64,000 nt of DNA, taken from positions 1 through 64,000 of the forward strand of contig CAVKTI010000006.1 in the NCBI GenBank assembly GCA_963659365.1, in the 5' to 3' direction. This document shows positions 1 to 8,693 of the stretch, in pieces. A program made the translations under genes and the position numbers. The stretch's first letter is position 1. Each line of letters begins with the position of its first letter. This DNA comes from W0P28-013 sp963659365. GTDB taxonomy: Bacteria > Bacteroidota > Bacteroidia > Bacteroidales > Paludibacteraceae. The notes under the pieces were generated by a model. That model was not told the origin of the DNA. It made no database searches and saw only the letters and a list, made by a program, of their open reading frames with translations.

Positions 1-130
1 GTATCGCCTCAACAACAGACCACGAAAAAAACTCAACTATCTATCACCAAAACAATTTTTTTTCCGAACTTTGCAAAAAATCTGTTGCATTTAGAAGTTG
101 AATCTGCCAACACTTTTTACTGGCAATTTT

Positions 131-157
131 TTGTTTGAAAAAAAATTACTACCTTTG
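131..157 (+). promoter_or_regulatory. Promoter of tRNA-Gly
   Basis: A Bacteroidota -7 box, TACCTTTG at 150-157, lies 17 nt before the tRNA. A T-rich stretch ending in TTG at 131-133 is the only -33 candidate, and its 16-nt spacer is shorter than the roughly 20 nt seen elsewhere in this window. The -7 box is convincing; the -33 box is weak. Confidence 0.55.
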
Positions 158-174
158 CAGTGCAAAAAAAGTGT

Positions 175-247
175 GCGGCAGTAGCTCAGTTGGTAGAGCA
201 TCAGCTTCCCAAGCTGAGGGTCGCGAGTTCGAGCCTCGTTTGCCGCT
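175..247 (+). tRNA. tRNA-Gly (anticodon CCC)
   Basis: The sequence folds as a full cloverleaf. The 7-bp acceptor stem pairs 175-181 with 240-246. The anticodon stem TCAGC/GCTGA encloses the loop TTCCCAA, so the anticodon is CCC. The T-arm loop is TTCGAGC. The discriminator base is T247 and CCA is not encoded. Confidence 0.95.
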
Positions 248-258
248 CTGGCGCAGAA

Positions 259-290
259 GCGTTTTCTACGGAGAACGCTTTTGTTTTTTG
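259..290 (+). terminator. Terminator after tRNA-Gly
   Basis: An 8-bp stem (GCGTTTTC with GAGAACGC, one G-T pair) around a TACG loop is followed by a T-rich run to 289. It ends the tRNA transcript ahead of the ZIP gene. Confidence 0.8.
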
Positions 291-318
291 CAGAAATTCG
301 TTTTTGAGCGTTTTTTTG

Positions 319-326
319 TATCTTTG
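319..326 (+). promoter_or_regulatory. Promoter -7 box of the ZIP-corA unit
   Basis: TATCTTTG matches the TAnnTTTG consensus and lies 20 nt before the ATG of the ZIP transporter gene, giving a very short leader. Only a degenerate TTCG at 297-300 could be the -33 element. Confidence 0.6.
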
Positions 327-346
327 CACCAAAACTCGACCATTTT

Positions 347-1126
347 ATGTATATCGCCATAGGACTTTTGGTGCCGTTTGCTGGTACGGTGTTGGGGGCT
401 GCGCTGGTTTTTCTGATGCGCAACGGCATCAGTATGGCCGTGAACAAGCTGCTGCTCGGTTTTGCTTCGGGCGTGATGATGGCGGCCTCGGTGTGGTCGC
501 TGCTTATGCCGAGCCTTGCCATGGGTGCCGCCAATGGTAGCCGATTTGCGTGGATGCCTGCCACTGTGGGATTTCTGCTCGGCATGGCGTTTTTGCTGAT
601 TTTGGACACGATTATTCCGCACCTGCACGCCAATTCCAACGAACCCGAAGGGCTGAAATCGTCGTGGAAGCGCACTACCATGCTGGCGGTGGCGGTTACG
701 CTGCACAACATTCCCGAAGGCATGGCTGTGGGCGTGGTGTTGGCGAGTGCTTTGGCTGGCGATGTGGGCGTAAGTCTGTCGGGCGCGCTGGCGCTGTCGG
801 TGGGCATTGCCATACAGAATTTTCCCGAAGGGGCGATTGTGTCGCTGCCGCTCAAAAGCGAGGGTTTGTCGCGCTGGAAAGCGTTTGGCGTGGGCGCATT
901 GTCGGGCGTGGTTGAGCCAATTTTCGGCTTTGGCACAATAGTCGCCATCGCCATTATCACGCCAATTTTGCCCTATCTGCTGGCGTTTGCCGCTGGCGCA
1001 ATGATCTATGTGGTAGTCGAAGAGTTGATTCCCGAATCGCAAAGCGGACACCATTCCAACATCGCCACCGTGGGTGTGGCTATCGGATTCGCACTGATGA
1101 TGGTACTCGATGTGGCATTAGGATAA
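347..1126 (+). CDS. ZIP family metal transporter
   Basis: This 259-residue inner-membrane protein has about eight hydrophobic segments. It carries the two ZIP signature motifs, HNIPEG in the middle and QNFPEG about 40 residues later, which form the binuclear metal site of Zn/Fe transporters. A short His-containing loop follows transmembrane segment 3. Length and motifs fit the GufA/ZupT-like bacterial branch, which usually imports Zn2+ and other divalent metals; the substrate cannot be set from sequence. corA follows after 14 nt, so the two are probably cotranscribed as a divalent-cation uptake unit. Confidence 0.9.
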   Translation: MYIAIGLLVPFAGTVLGAALVFLMRNGISMAVNKLLLGFASGVMMAASVWSLLMPSLAMGAANGSRFAWMPATVGFLLGMAFLLILDTIIPHLHANSNEPEGLKSSWKRTTMLAVAVTLHNIPEGMAVGVVLASALAGDVGVSLSGALALSVGIAIQNFPEGAIVSLPLKSEGLSRWKAFGVGALSGVVEPIFGFGTIVAIAIITPILPYLLAFAAGAMIYVVVEELIPESQSGHHSNIATVGVAIGFALMMVLDVALG

Positions 1127-1140
1127 GAAATTCCTTGAAA

Positions 1141-2217
1141 ATGAGAGAAAAAAAACGAACAAAAACGGCAAAAATGCACTTGCGGCAGCGCAATAATCTG
1201 CTCTACGAACAACTGCAATACACGGGCGACCGCATGGGCGGCACACAGTTCGAACTGCTGGTGTTTGACAAGGCGACAATGCACCGATACACCTCCGACC
1301 AACCGACGATATTGGACAATATCGACCCGAAGAAAGTCTGCTGGCTCTGTGTGCGCGGACTGTCGGACACGGCTAAATTGCAACCGCTGTGCGCTGCGTT
1401 GCAAATTCCGACGCTCTGGCTGCAAGATGTGCTGAACACGCACCATCTGTCGAAAATAGAGGAACTCGACACTGCCGTGCTGACCATTCTCGACCTCTTT
1501 TCGAGCGATGCGCAGGAGCAAATCGAAAAAGAGCGCGTGGGACTTATTCTGAAGCCAGAACTGGTCGTTTCGTTTCAGGAAACGCAAAACGACCTCTTTG
1601 CCGACATCGCCAACGCCATCGCCAACAACGAGGGCAAGGTGCGCCACCAGTCGGCCGACTATCTCTACAACCTGCTGTTCAGCAACATTGTGAACGGCTA
1701 TCTCGGCATTCTCGATATGCAGCGCGAACAGATGCTCGACATGGAAAATGTGCTGATGGAATTTGGCGACGAAAAGCCCAACAACATCGGCCGCGACATT
1801 CAGATGGTGCGCAACGACTACATTCAACTGCGCCGCAACCTACTGCCGCTATGCGAAAATTTTCGGATTTTGACCGAATCGGCACAAGTAAAAGCCGCCA
1901 ACAAAATCTACTACAAAGACACTTTCGACCACCTTTTGCAGGTGTTTCAGATGATCGACAGTGCCAAAGAGAACATCACTGCGCTGGTCGATTTGTACTT
2001 GGCCAACAACGACTTGCGCATGAACCGCATCATGAGCCGACTCACTGTGCTGTCGGCCATATTCATTCCAATCACCTTTTTGGCGGGCGTGTGGGGTATG
2101 AATTTCCGCGTGATGCCCGAACTCGATTGGCAATACGGCTACCTGCTGGCGTGGGGAAGCATGCTGCTCGTGGCTGGCGCAATCGCCGTTTGGCTCTGGC
2201 GGAAACATTGGTTTTAG
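1141..2217 (+). CDS. corA: CorA-type magnesium transporter
   Basis: This is a CorA/MIT family channel for Mg2+ (also Co2+ or Ni2+) of 358 residues. A long cytoplasmic helical domain rich in charged residues is followed by two C-terminal transmembrane helices. The family signature GMN (in WGMNF) closes the first helix, and the chain ends in a basic tail. I chose the ATG at 1141 rather than the in-frame TTG two codons upstream. The gene lies 14 nt behind the ZIP transporter, suggesting one divalent-cation transport operon. Confidence 0.93.
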   Translation: MREKKRTKTAKMHLRQRNNLLYEQLQYTGDRMGGTQFELLVFDKATMHRYTSDQPTILDNIDPKKVCWLCVRGLSDTAKLQPLCAALQIPTLWLQDVLNTHHLSKIEELDTAVLTILDLFSSDAQEQIEKERVGLILKPELVVSFQETQNDLFADIANAIANNEGKVRHQSADYLYNLLFSNIVNGYLGILDMQREQMLDMENVLMEFGDEKPNNIGRDIQMVRNDYIQLRRNLLPLCENFRILTESAQVKAANKIYYKDTFDHLLQVFQMIDSAKENITALVDLYLANNDLRMNRIMSRLTVLSAIFIPITFLAGVWGMNFRVMPELDWQYGYLLAWGSMLLVAGAIAVWLWRKHWF

Positions 2218-2256
2218 TGCCGCTCGACAGCCTATGCGGCAGCGCAATTTTTTTCG

Positions 2257-2264
2257 TATCTTTG
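2257..2264 (+). promoter_or_regulatory. Promoter -7 box of murB
   Basis: TATCTTTG fits TAnnTTTG and lies 16 nt before the murB ATG, implying a leader of only about 10 nt. No clear -33 box is visible at the expected distance. Confidence 0.55.
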
Positions 2265-2280
2265 CAGAAAGAATTTGCCC

Positions 2281-3285
2281 ATGAAACAGTTTGAAAACTA
2301 TCCGCTTTTGGCACACAACACATTTGGCATGAATGTGCGTGCGCGCTACTTTGTGGAGTACGACAGCGTGGACGAACTGCGTACATTTCTTGCGGCGCAC
2401 TGTGGCGAACGCATTTTTCACATCGGTGCGGGCAGTAACTTGCTGTTTACCAAAGACTTCGACGGATATATTTTGCATAGCGGCATCAAATTTTGCGAAC
2501 TTCGGCACGAAGATGGAACAGACCTTTTGGTGCGCGTCGGTGCAGGCGTGGTTTGGGACGAATTTTGTGCCACTGCGTGTGCCAAAAACTTGGGCGGAAC
2601 GGAAAATCTCTCGTACATTCCCGGCGAAGTGGGCGCCAGTGCCGTGCAGAACATCGGTGCGTATGGCGCCGAAGTGGCCGACATCATCGCGCAAGTCGAA
2701 ACCATCGAAATAACCACGGGCGAACGGCGTATTTTTCAAAATTCGGAGTGCCAATATGGCTACCGTCAAAGCATTTTCAAAGGCGATTTGAAAGGGCAAT
2801 ATATCGTTACGGCGGTAGTTTTTCGCTTGTCGAAAAATCCGACGCTGCGGCTCGACTACGGCAACCTGCGCGACACCTTGGCACACATCGACCGCCCCAC
2901 CGTGAACGATGTGCGGCAAGCCGTTATCGGCATACGCAAGCAGAAATTACCCGAGCCATCGGAACTGGGCAGTGCAGGTAGTTTTTTCAAAAATCCCGTA
3001 GTGCCGCGCGCTCAAGCCGACGCACTTTTAGCCAAAAATCCCACAATGCCGCACTACGCCGTGGGCGACAGCGCAACGAAAATTCCTGCGGCGTGGCTCA
3101 TCGAACAGTGCGGTTGGAAAGGGCGCACGCTCGGTGGCGCAGGCGTTTACGAAAAGCAGCCGCTCGTGCTGGTGAACCGCAACCACGCCACGCCCGACGA
3201 TGTGCAGCAACTGGCGCAACAAATCGTTGCATCGATACACGGAAAATTTGGCATCACCATCGAGCCAGAAGTGAATTATGTTTAG
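2281..3285 (+). CDS. murB: UDP-N-acetylenolpyruvoylglucosamine reductase
   Basis: MurB reduces the enolpyruvyl ether made by MurA to give UDP-N-acetylmuramic acid in cytoplasmic peptidoglycan synthesis, using FAD and NADPH. The 334-residue chain has the FAD-binding segment with GAGSNLL near residue 46 and IPGEVGASAVQNIGAYG in the middle. The catalytic-loop GSAGSFFKNP and a C-terminal AAWLIEQCGWKG also match type I (E. coli-like) MurB. I start at ATG 2281, two codons inside a longer TTG-initiated frame, because the N-terminus then matches the family. murA follows, so two consecutive pathway enzymes are neighbours, in reverse order of reaction. Confidence 0.96.
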   Translation: MKQFENYPLLAHNTFGMNVRARYFVEYDSVDELRTFLAAHCGERIFHIGAGSNLLFTKDFDGYILHSGIKFCELRHEDGTDLLVRVGAGVVWDEFCATACAKNLGGTENLSYIPGEVGASAVQNIGAYGAEVADIIAQVETIEITTGERRIFQNSECQYGYRQSIFKGDLKGQYIVTAVVFRLSKNPTLRLDYGNLRDTLAHIDRPTVNDVRQAVIGIRKQKLPEPSELGSAGSFFKNPVVPRAQADALLAKNPTMPHYAVGDSATKIPAAWLIEQCGWKGRTLGGAGVYEKQPLVLVNRNHATPDDVQQLAQQIVASIHGKFGITIEPEVNYV

Positions 3286-3442
3286 AATATAGAAGATAGA
3301 GCATAGAACATAGACAGAATCATTTGAAGATTTGAAGATTTGAAAATTTGAAGATTGATTTTGCCCTACAGACCATCACCAATGCGTTAAACTAATCAAC
3401 TCATCAACTCATCAACTTTATAGACTTTCACACTATACTATC
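3286..3442 (+). repeat. Low-complexity intergenic repeat block
   Basis: No gene is seen. The block is built of short words such as GATTTGAAGATTTGAAAATTTG, CTCATCAA and CATAGA, which recur in other host intergenic gaps of this window (for example 4765-4800, 6660-6725, 8270-8300). Confidence 0.7.
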
Positions 3443-4750
3443 ATGTCATCATTTATTATCGAAGGCGGACACAAACTGCACGGCGCAATTACGCCACAGG
3501 GCGCAAAAAATGAGGCGTTGCAGGTGATTTGCGCCACAGTGCTGACCGAAGAAAAGGTCGTTATCGAGAACATTCCCGACATTCTCGATGTGAAAAACCT
3601 GATACAACTTTTGCGCGATATGGGCGTGGCAGTCGAACAGTTGGGGCGCGGCAAATATAGTTTTTGCGCACGGACGCTCGACGAAAAGTTTCTCGACAGC
3701 GACGACTTTTTGACCAAATGCGCCAAACTGCGCGGTTCGGTTATGCTCATTGGTCCATTGGTGGCGCGGCGTGGCAAGGTTACCTATGCCAAACCTGGCG
3801 GCGACAAAATTGGGCGGCGGCGACTCGATACGCACTTCGTCGGCATACAAAAACTGGGTGCAACGCTGACTTACGACCAGCAAAAACAGGCCTACGCACT
3901 GCAAACGCAAGGCCTCGAAGGTGCTTATATGCTACTCGACGAGGCATCGGTAACTGGCACTGCCAACATTGTGATGGCAGCAGTGTGCGCCAAAGGCACA
4001 ACCACCATCTACAACGCCGCCTGCGAACCCTATTTGCAACAACTTTGCAAAATGCTGAACGCCATGGGCGCGCACATTTCGGGCATTGCTTCGAACCTGC
4101 TCACCATCGAAGGGGTAGAAACGCTGCACGGCACCAAGCACTGCATTTTGCCCGACATGATTGAAGTAGGCAGTTTCATCGGTATGGCGGCTATGACGGG
4201 CAGCGCGCTCACTATCAAAGGCGTGTCGTACAAAAATCTCGGCATCATTCCCGACAGTTTCCGCCGTTTGGGCATCAAATTGGAGCAAAATGGCGACGAC
4301 ATCTGCATTCCAGCGCAGGATTCGTACGAGATAGAGTCGTTCATCGACGGTTCGATACTCACGCTGGCCGATGCACCGTGGCCGGGGCTTACGCCCGACC
4401 TATTGAGCGTGTTGCTTGTGGTGGGCACACAGGCCAAAGGCAGCGTGCTGATTCATCAGAAAATGTTCGAGAGCCGCCTCTTTTTCGTCGATAAACTGAT
4501 AGATATGGGTGCGCAAATCATCTTGTGCGACCCGCACCGCGCCGTCGTTATCGGGCACGACCACAAAATACGCCTGCGCCCCAACAACATGACCTCGCCC
4601 GATATACGCGCTGGCATTGCGCTGCTCATCGCCGCCATGAGTGCTGACGGCATTAGCCGCATCGACCACATCGACCAGATAGACCGCGGCTACGAAAACA
4701 TCGAAAAACGCCTCAACGCCATCGGTGCCAACATCAAACGCGAAGAGTGA
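3443..4750 (+). CDS. murA: UDP-GlcNAc 1-carboxyvinyltransferase (Asp active site)
   Basis: MurA transfers enolpyruvate from PEP to UDP-GlcNAc, the first committed step of peptidoglycan synthesis. The 435-residue length and EPSP-synthase-type fold match the family, with GAKNEAL near the start. The mobile-loop motif that normally reads PGGC.IG is here PGGDKIGRRR, with Asp at residue 121 (codon 3803-3805) where E. coli MurA has Cys115, the residue alkylated by fosfomycin. The Asp form is catalytically active in other bacteria and fosfomycin-insensitive, so this enzyme should be too. It sits 157 nt behind murB. Confidence 0.96.
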   Translation: MSSFIIEGGHKLHGAITPQGAKNEALQVICATVLTEEKVVIENIPDILDVKNLIQLLRDMGVAVEQLGRGKYSFCARTLDEKFLDSDDFLTKCAKLRGSVMLIGPLVARRGKVTYAKPGGDKIGRRRLDTHFVGIQKLGATLTYDQQKQAYALQTQGLEGAYMLLDEASVTGTANIVMAAVCAKGTTTIYNAACEPYLQQLCKMLNAMGAHISGIASNLLTIEGVETLHGTKHCILPDMIEVGSFIGMAAMTGSALTIKGVSYKNLGIIPDSFRRLGIKLEQNGDDICIPAQDSYEIESFIDGSILTLADAPWPGLTPDLLSVLLVVGTQAKGSVLIHQKMFESRLFFVDKLIDMGAQIILCDPHRAVVIGHDHKIRLRPNNMTSPDIRAGIALLIAAMSADGISRIDHIDQIDRGYENIEKRLNAIGANIKREE

Positions 4751-4884
4751 TTTTTTTTAATTATTTGAAAATTTGAAGATTTGAAAATTTGAAGATTGAT
4801 TCAACGATTCAACGATTCAACGATTCAACGATTCAACGATTACACAATTTGAAATTTGAAATTCTGAAATTTGAAATCTGAAAC
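4751..4884 (+). repeat. Intergenic repeats with 8-bp tandem array
   Basis: No gene is seen. After a TTTGAAGA-type repeat block, the 8-base unit TCAACGAT occurs five times in tandem at 4801-4840, followed by GAAATTTGAAATTCTGAAAT-type words up to the next start codon. Confidence 0.8.
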
Positions 4885-6585
4885 ATGTCCCCCATCATCG
4901 GAATATCAGCAAACTACAAAGACGGCACATCGCGCATTGCCGATGCCTATGTGCAGGCGGTGGTGCAGGCTGGAGGCACGCCGCTGCTCGTTCCCGTAAC
5001 CGACGACGAACCGACGCTGGCCGCCGCCGTGCGCCAACTCGACGGACTTGTGTTGAGCGGCGGTGCCGACATCGACCCACACTATTTCGGCGAAGAGATA
5101 ATTCCCGAATGCGGCACTATCGATGCCACGCGCGACACCTACGACCTACACCTTATCGACTACGCGCGCCGCTACCAAACGCCGATTTTGGGCATCTGCC
5201 GCGGTATGCAGATTCTGAATGTGCAGATGGGCGGCACGCTCTATCAGGACATCTACGCACAAAACACCGCCACGCTGCTCGTCCACGACCAAGACAGCAC
5301 GCCACGCACCGAACCGACGCACCAAGTGGCAGTCGCCACCGGCACCAAACTGGCCGAAATTGTAAAGTCTAACACGCTGGAAGTCAATTCGTTCCACCAC
5401 CAAGCGGTGAAAGATGTTGCGCCTACGCTGCGCGCTTCGGCACACAGCACCGACGGTCTGTGCGAAGCCATCGAGTCGCCCGACTATCCGATAATCGGCG
5501 TGCAGTGGCACCCCGAAAATCTGGCGGTGGCAGGTCAAAAAGAGCAACGCGCGCTGTTTGAGTGGCTGGTAAGCGAAGCCAAAATCCACCACGCAGCGCA
5601 ACAAGTTCACTGTCAGGCAATTACGCTCGATTCACACTGCGACACGCCGATGGTTTATACCGACGGCATGGACTTTGGACAACGCAACGACGGCGCGCTA
5701 GTCGATTTTGTGAAGATGGACGAGGGTCGCCTCGACACCATATTTATGGCGGCTTACATTCCGCAAAAAGTGCTGGACGAAGCCGCCACCGCCGAAGCCA
5801 CAAAATTGGCATTCGATACACTACAACTTATTCATAATCAAGTAGATAAAAATTCCAACAAAGCCTGCATCGCCACTTCGGTCGCTACCATCGAAGCCGC
5901 CAAACGCGCTGGATTGAAAGCCGTGGTGCCAGTGGTCGAAAACGGCTATGCCATCGGCAGCGACATCGAGAATATCGCGCGTTTCTACGACCTTGGCGTG
6001 CGCTACATCACGCTCTGCCACAACGGCGACAATCTGATTTGCGACAGTGCCTCGCGCACACAGCACACCCACGGCGGTTTGAGCGATTTCGGGCGCAAAG
6101 TGGTAGCCGAAATGAACCGCCTCGGCATTATGGTCGATCTGTCGCACGCTGGCGAAGAGAGTTTTTGGCAAGCACTCGACTGTTCCGCTGCGCCGATTAT
6201 CTGTTCGCACTCGTCGGCACGCGCGCTGTGCGATCACCCGCGCAACCTTACCGATGCGCAACTGCGTGCTTTGGCTGCGGCCGATGGCGTGTGCCAAGTC
6301 TGCCTCTACGATGGCTTTCTGACCACGCACGAAGGCACTGCCAATGTGCAGACCGCCGCCAACCACATCGACCACATTGTGCAGACGGCGGGTATCGACT
6401 GCGTGGGCATCGGCTCCGATTTTGACGGCGGCGGAAGCATCAGAGGTTGCCGCGCCAGCAACGAACTCATCAACATCACCAAAGAACTGCTGCGCCGTGG
6501 CTACACCCTCGACGACCTCCGCAAAATTTGGGGAGAAAACCTCCTTCGCGTCATGAAAAAGGCGGAATTAGTTGCGAAAAATTAG
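4885..6585 (+). CDS. Fused C26 gamma-glutamyl hydrolase and M19 dipeptidase
   Basis: Two enzymes are joined in one 566-residue chain. Residues 1-235 are a class I glutamine-amidotransferase-like peptidase C26 domain (PuuD / gamma-Glu-GABA hydrolase type). The nucleophile is Cys105 in GICRGMQ, with His209 and Glu211 in WHPE. Residues 245-566 are a membrane-dipeptidase (M19, renal dipeptidase) domain with H251-x-D253 in DSHCDTP, VDLSHAG, CSHSSAR and IGSDFDGGG, all metal or substrate ligands. No signal peptide is seen, so it is probably cytoplasmic. The pair could release gamma-linked glutamate and then split the remaining dipeptide; this order of reactions is inference. Both catalytic sets look intact. 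Confidence 0.9.
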   Translation: MSPIIGISANYKDGTSRIADAYVQAVVQAGGTPLLVPVTDDEPTLAAAVRQLDGLVLSGGADIDPHYFGEEIIPECGTIDATRDTYDLHLIDYARRYQTPILGICRGMQILNVQMGGTLYQDIYAQNTATLLVHDQDSTPRTEPTHQVAVATGTKLAEIVKSNTLEVNSFHHQAVKDVAPTLRASAHSTDGLCEAIESPDYPIIGVQWHPENLAVAGQKEQRALFEWLVSEAKIHHAAQQVHCQAITLDSHCDTPMVYTDGMDFGQRNDGALVDFVKMDEGRLDTIFMAAYIPQKVLDEAATAEATKLAFDTLQLIHNQVDKNSNKACIATSVATIEAAKRAGLKAVVPVVENGYAIGSDIENIARFYDLGVRYITLCHNGDNLICDSASRTQHTHGGLSDFGRKVVAEMNRLGIMVDLSHAGEESFWQALDCSAAPIICSHSSARALCDHPRNLTDAQLRALAAADGVCQVCLYDGFLTTHEGTANVQTAANHIDHIVQTAGIDCVGIGSDFDGGGSIRGCRASNELINITKELLRRGYTLDDLRKIWGENLLRVMKKAELVAKN

Positions 6586-6787
6586 GAATTAGGAATGAGG
6601 AGTGAGGAGTTTTTTAGTGTGAAAGTGTATAAAGTGTGTAAAGTGTATAAAGTGGAAAGTTTTCCATTTGAAAATTTGAAGATTTGAAGATTGATTTTAC
6701 CTTGCAGACTTTCACTAATGCGTTAAACTAATCAACCAAAAAAGAAACAATCAAACAGAAATTAAACAACATAACCACCGAACTATT
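6586..6787 (+). repeat. Low-complexity intergenic repeats before rpoN
   Basis: No gene is seen. The stretch holds GTGTATAAAGTG, TTTGAAGATTTGAAG and GCGTTAAACTAATCAA words found in other host gaps, then an A-rich leader before rpoN. Confidence 0.65.
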
Positions 6788-8260
6788 GTGTTAAATCTGC
6801 AACAAAATCTGAAACTACAGCAAAAATTGTCGCCACAACAAATTCAGGTGATAAAAATGCTGGAATATCCGACCGTCGAACTGGAAGAGCGCATTCGCGA
6901 GGAGATGGAGGCAAACCCTGCTCTCGACGAAGGCAAACCCGACAACAACGAGGGCGGCGATGAGTCCGAAACCGACAACTACAACGAGGCGACCGACGAC
7001 GGCGACACCAACAGCGACGGCGACGATTTCGACCTGACCGAATACGCCAGCGACGACGACATTCCCGACTACAAACTGCAAACGCACAACCACTCGTCCG
7101 ACGACAAAGAGGCCACCATGCCGCTCTCCGAACAGCAGTCGTTCCACGAGCACCTCACCAGCCAGTTGGAACTGATGCGCTTGGAGCGAAAAATTTTGGG
7201 ACTTGCCACCTACATCATCGGCAATATCGACGACGACGGCTACCTGCGCCGCAGCCTCGAAGCGATGCAAGACGACCTCGCCTTCCAGTTTGGCATCACC
7301 GCCAGCGACGACGAGATGCAGCAAGCACTCGAAGCCGTGCAGAGCCTCGAACCAGCAGGCATCGCCGCACGCGACCTGCAAGAATGCCTTGTGCTGCAAC
7401 TCAAACACCGCGAACAGACGCCCGACACGCAAAACGCCATCGCCATCGTGCAAAACTGGTTCGAGCAGTTCTCGAAACGGCAGTACGACTATATCGCACG
7501 GCGGCTCAACATCGGCGAAGAGGAGATGCGCCGCGCCACCGCCGAAATCAAACGCCTCAACCCAAAACCCGGCAACGCCTACGCCACCACCGCCGAACTG
7601 ATGCAGTCGCAAATAACGCCCGATTTTATCGTCGAAAACGATAACGGACGGCTCACAGTGTCGCTCAACAATGCCAATGTGCCAAGTCTGCGTGTGAGCC
7701 GCGACTACGCCGATATGGTGAACGACTACACCGCCAACAAAGCCAATCAGACCAAGCAGATGCGCGATGCTATCGCCTTTGCAAAACAAAAAATCGATGC
7801 GGCACGCTGGTTCATCGACGCACTGCAACAGCGCAATATCACCCTGCTCAACACGATGAACGCCATTGTCGAACACCAGCGCGACTACTTTCTCGATGGC
7901 GACGAAACCAAACTGCGCCCCATGAAACTGAAAGACATTGCCGAGCAGGTGGGCTACGACATCTCCACCGTTTCGCGCGTGAGCAACAGCAAATATGTGC
8001 AGACCAATTTCGGCATTTTTCCGCTGAAACACTTTTTTGTGGAAACCATGCAGACCACCGACGGCGGCGAGACATCGAACCGCGCCATCAAAAAAATCAT
8101 TGCCGACCTTGTGGCTGCCGAAGACCCGAAAAATCCCGTCAACGACGACCAACTGACTGAATATCTGCGCCAATCGGGCTATGTGATAGCACGCCGCACC
8201 GTTGCAAAATACCGCGAACAACTCGGCATTCAAGTGGCACGACTGCGCAAAGAGATTTGA
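6788..8260 (+). CDS. rpoN: RNA polymerase sigma-54 factor
   Basis: Sigma-54 directs RNA polymerase to -24/-12 promoters that need AAA+ activators. The 490-residue protein has all regions. Region I is Gln-rich (LQQKLSPQQIQVIKMLE) and starts at a GTG codon at 6788. An acidic linker with many Asp and Glu residues spans about 45-100. The core-binding and HTH regions follow (DISTVSRVSNSKYVQT). The RpoN box ARRTVAKYRE sits near the end. No better upstream start is present and region I begins right at the GTG, which supports that start. No enhancer-binding protein is visible in the window. Confidence 0.97.
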   Translation: MLNLQQNLKLQQKLSPQQIQVIKMLEYPTVELEERIREEMEANPALDEGKPDNNEGGDESETDNYNEATDDGDTNSDGDDFDLTEYASDDDIPDYKLQTHNHSSDDKEATMPLSEQQSFHEHLTSQLELMRLERKILGLATYIIGNIDDDGYLRRSLEAMQDDLAFQFGITASDDEMQQALEAVQSLEPAGIAARDLQECLVLQLKHREQTPDTQNAIAIVQNWFEQFSKRQYDYIARRLNIGEEEMRRATAEIKRLNPKPGNAYATTAELMQSQITPDFIVENDNGRLTVSLNNANVPSLRVSRDYADMVNDYTANKANQTKQMRDAIAFAKQKIDAARWFIDALQQRNITLLNTMNAIVEHQRDYFLDGDETKLRPMKLKDIAEQVGYDISTVSRVSNSKYVQTNFGIFPLKHFFVETMQTTDGGETSNRAIKKIIADLVAAEDPKNPVNDDQLTEYLRQSGYVIARRTVAKYREQLGIQVARLRKEI

Positions 8261-8483
8261 ACATTTTCCATTTGAAAATTTGAAGATTTGAAGATTGCGG
8301 TGTTTTTGAATGCGTGGCTTTTTCCCCTATCGGGGGAAAAGGGAAAGGGGGCTATTGCCAAAAAATAGTAGCAAGTAGCAAGATACAAGTCGCAAGAATA
8401 GATTTTAAGAACATAGAAGATAGAGCATAGACTCTTTAATTAAAAAATGGTGGCTTTTTGGAAAGCGAACACGGCATTGGGCG

Positions 8484-8595
8484 GCGAGTGTCAAAAATCA
8501 GGTTTTGTGTTTCGAAAAAGCGTCATCACTGTTTGAGCGAAAGCGAGTTTGATGACGCCGAAACCAAAACCGCCAATTTTTGGCAACGCTCGCGC
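8484..8595. repeat. Large imperfect foldback element
   Basis: Nested inverted repeats fold this stretch into one long hairpin. GCGTCATCA at 8520-8528 pairs perfectly with TGATGACGC at 8550-8558. GGTTTTGTGTTTCG at 8501-8514 pairs with CGAAACCAAAACC at 8559-8571 with one bulge. An outer arm of GCGAG and CAAAAAT pairs with ATTTTTGG and CTCGC at 8576-8594. It resembles a REP/MITE-like dispersed element, but only one copy is visible here. Confidence 0.65.
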
Positions 8596-8617
8596 CCCTG
8601 CCGCGACTTTTCTTTGG

Positions 8618-8648
8618 TTCGTTTCTTTTGGTCGTCAAAAGAAATGAA
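8618..8648. repeat. 14-bp hairpin beside the foldback element
   Basis: GTTCGTTTCTTTTG pairs with CAAAAGAAATGAAC across a GTCGT loop with one mismatch. No T-run follows on the plus strand, so it is not an obvious terminator. It lies 45 nt before the DUF1460 gene. Confidence 0.6.
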
Positions 8649-8693
8649 CGAAAAAAATAACGGTTTTCAAAACTTAAATAACGAATTTTTCGC

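Larger units (their letters stand above)
8261..8693. repeat. Gene-free region with foldback sequences
   Basis: I see no convincing gene in these 433 bases. The first part carries TTTGAAGATTTGAAG words, a perfect hairpin (TTTTCCCC at 8320-8327 with GGGGAAAA at 8333-8340) and CAAGTAGCAAG-type repeats. The second part, 8484-8648, is dominated by two foldback structures listed separately. Confidence 0.7.

Noticed and set aside
4801..4840. CRISPR-like array
   Set aside because: Five 8-bp units in direct tandem without spacers; it is a simple tandem repeat, and no cas genes are near.
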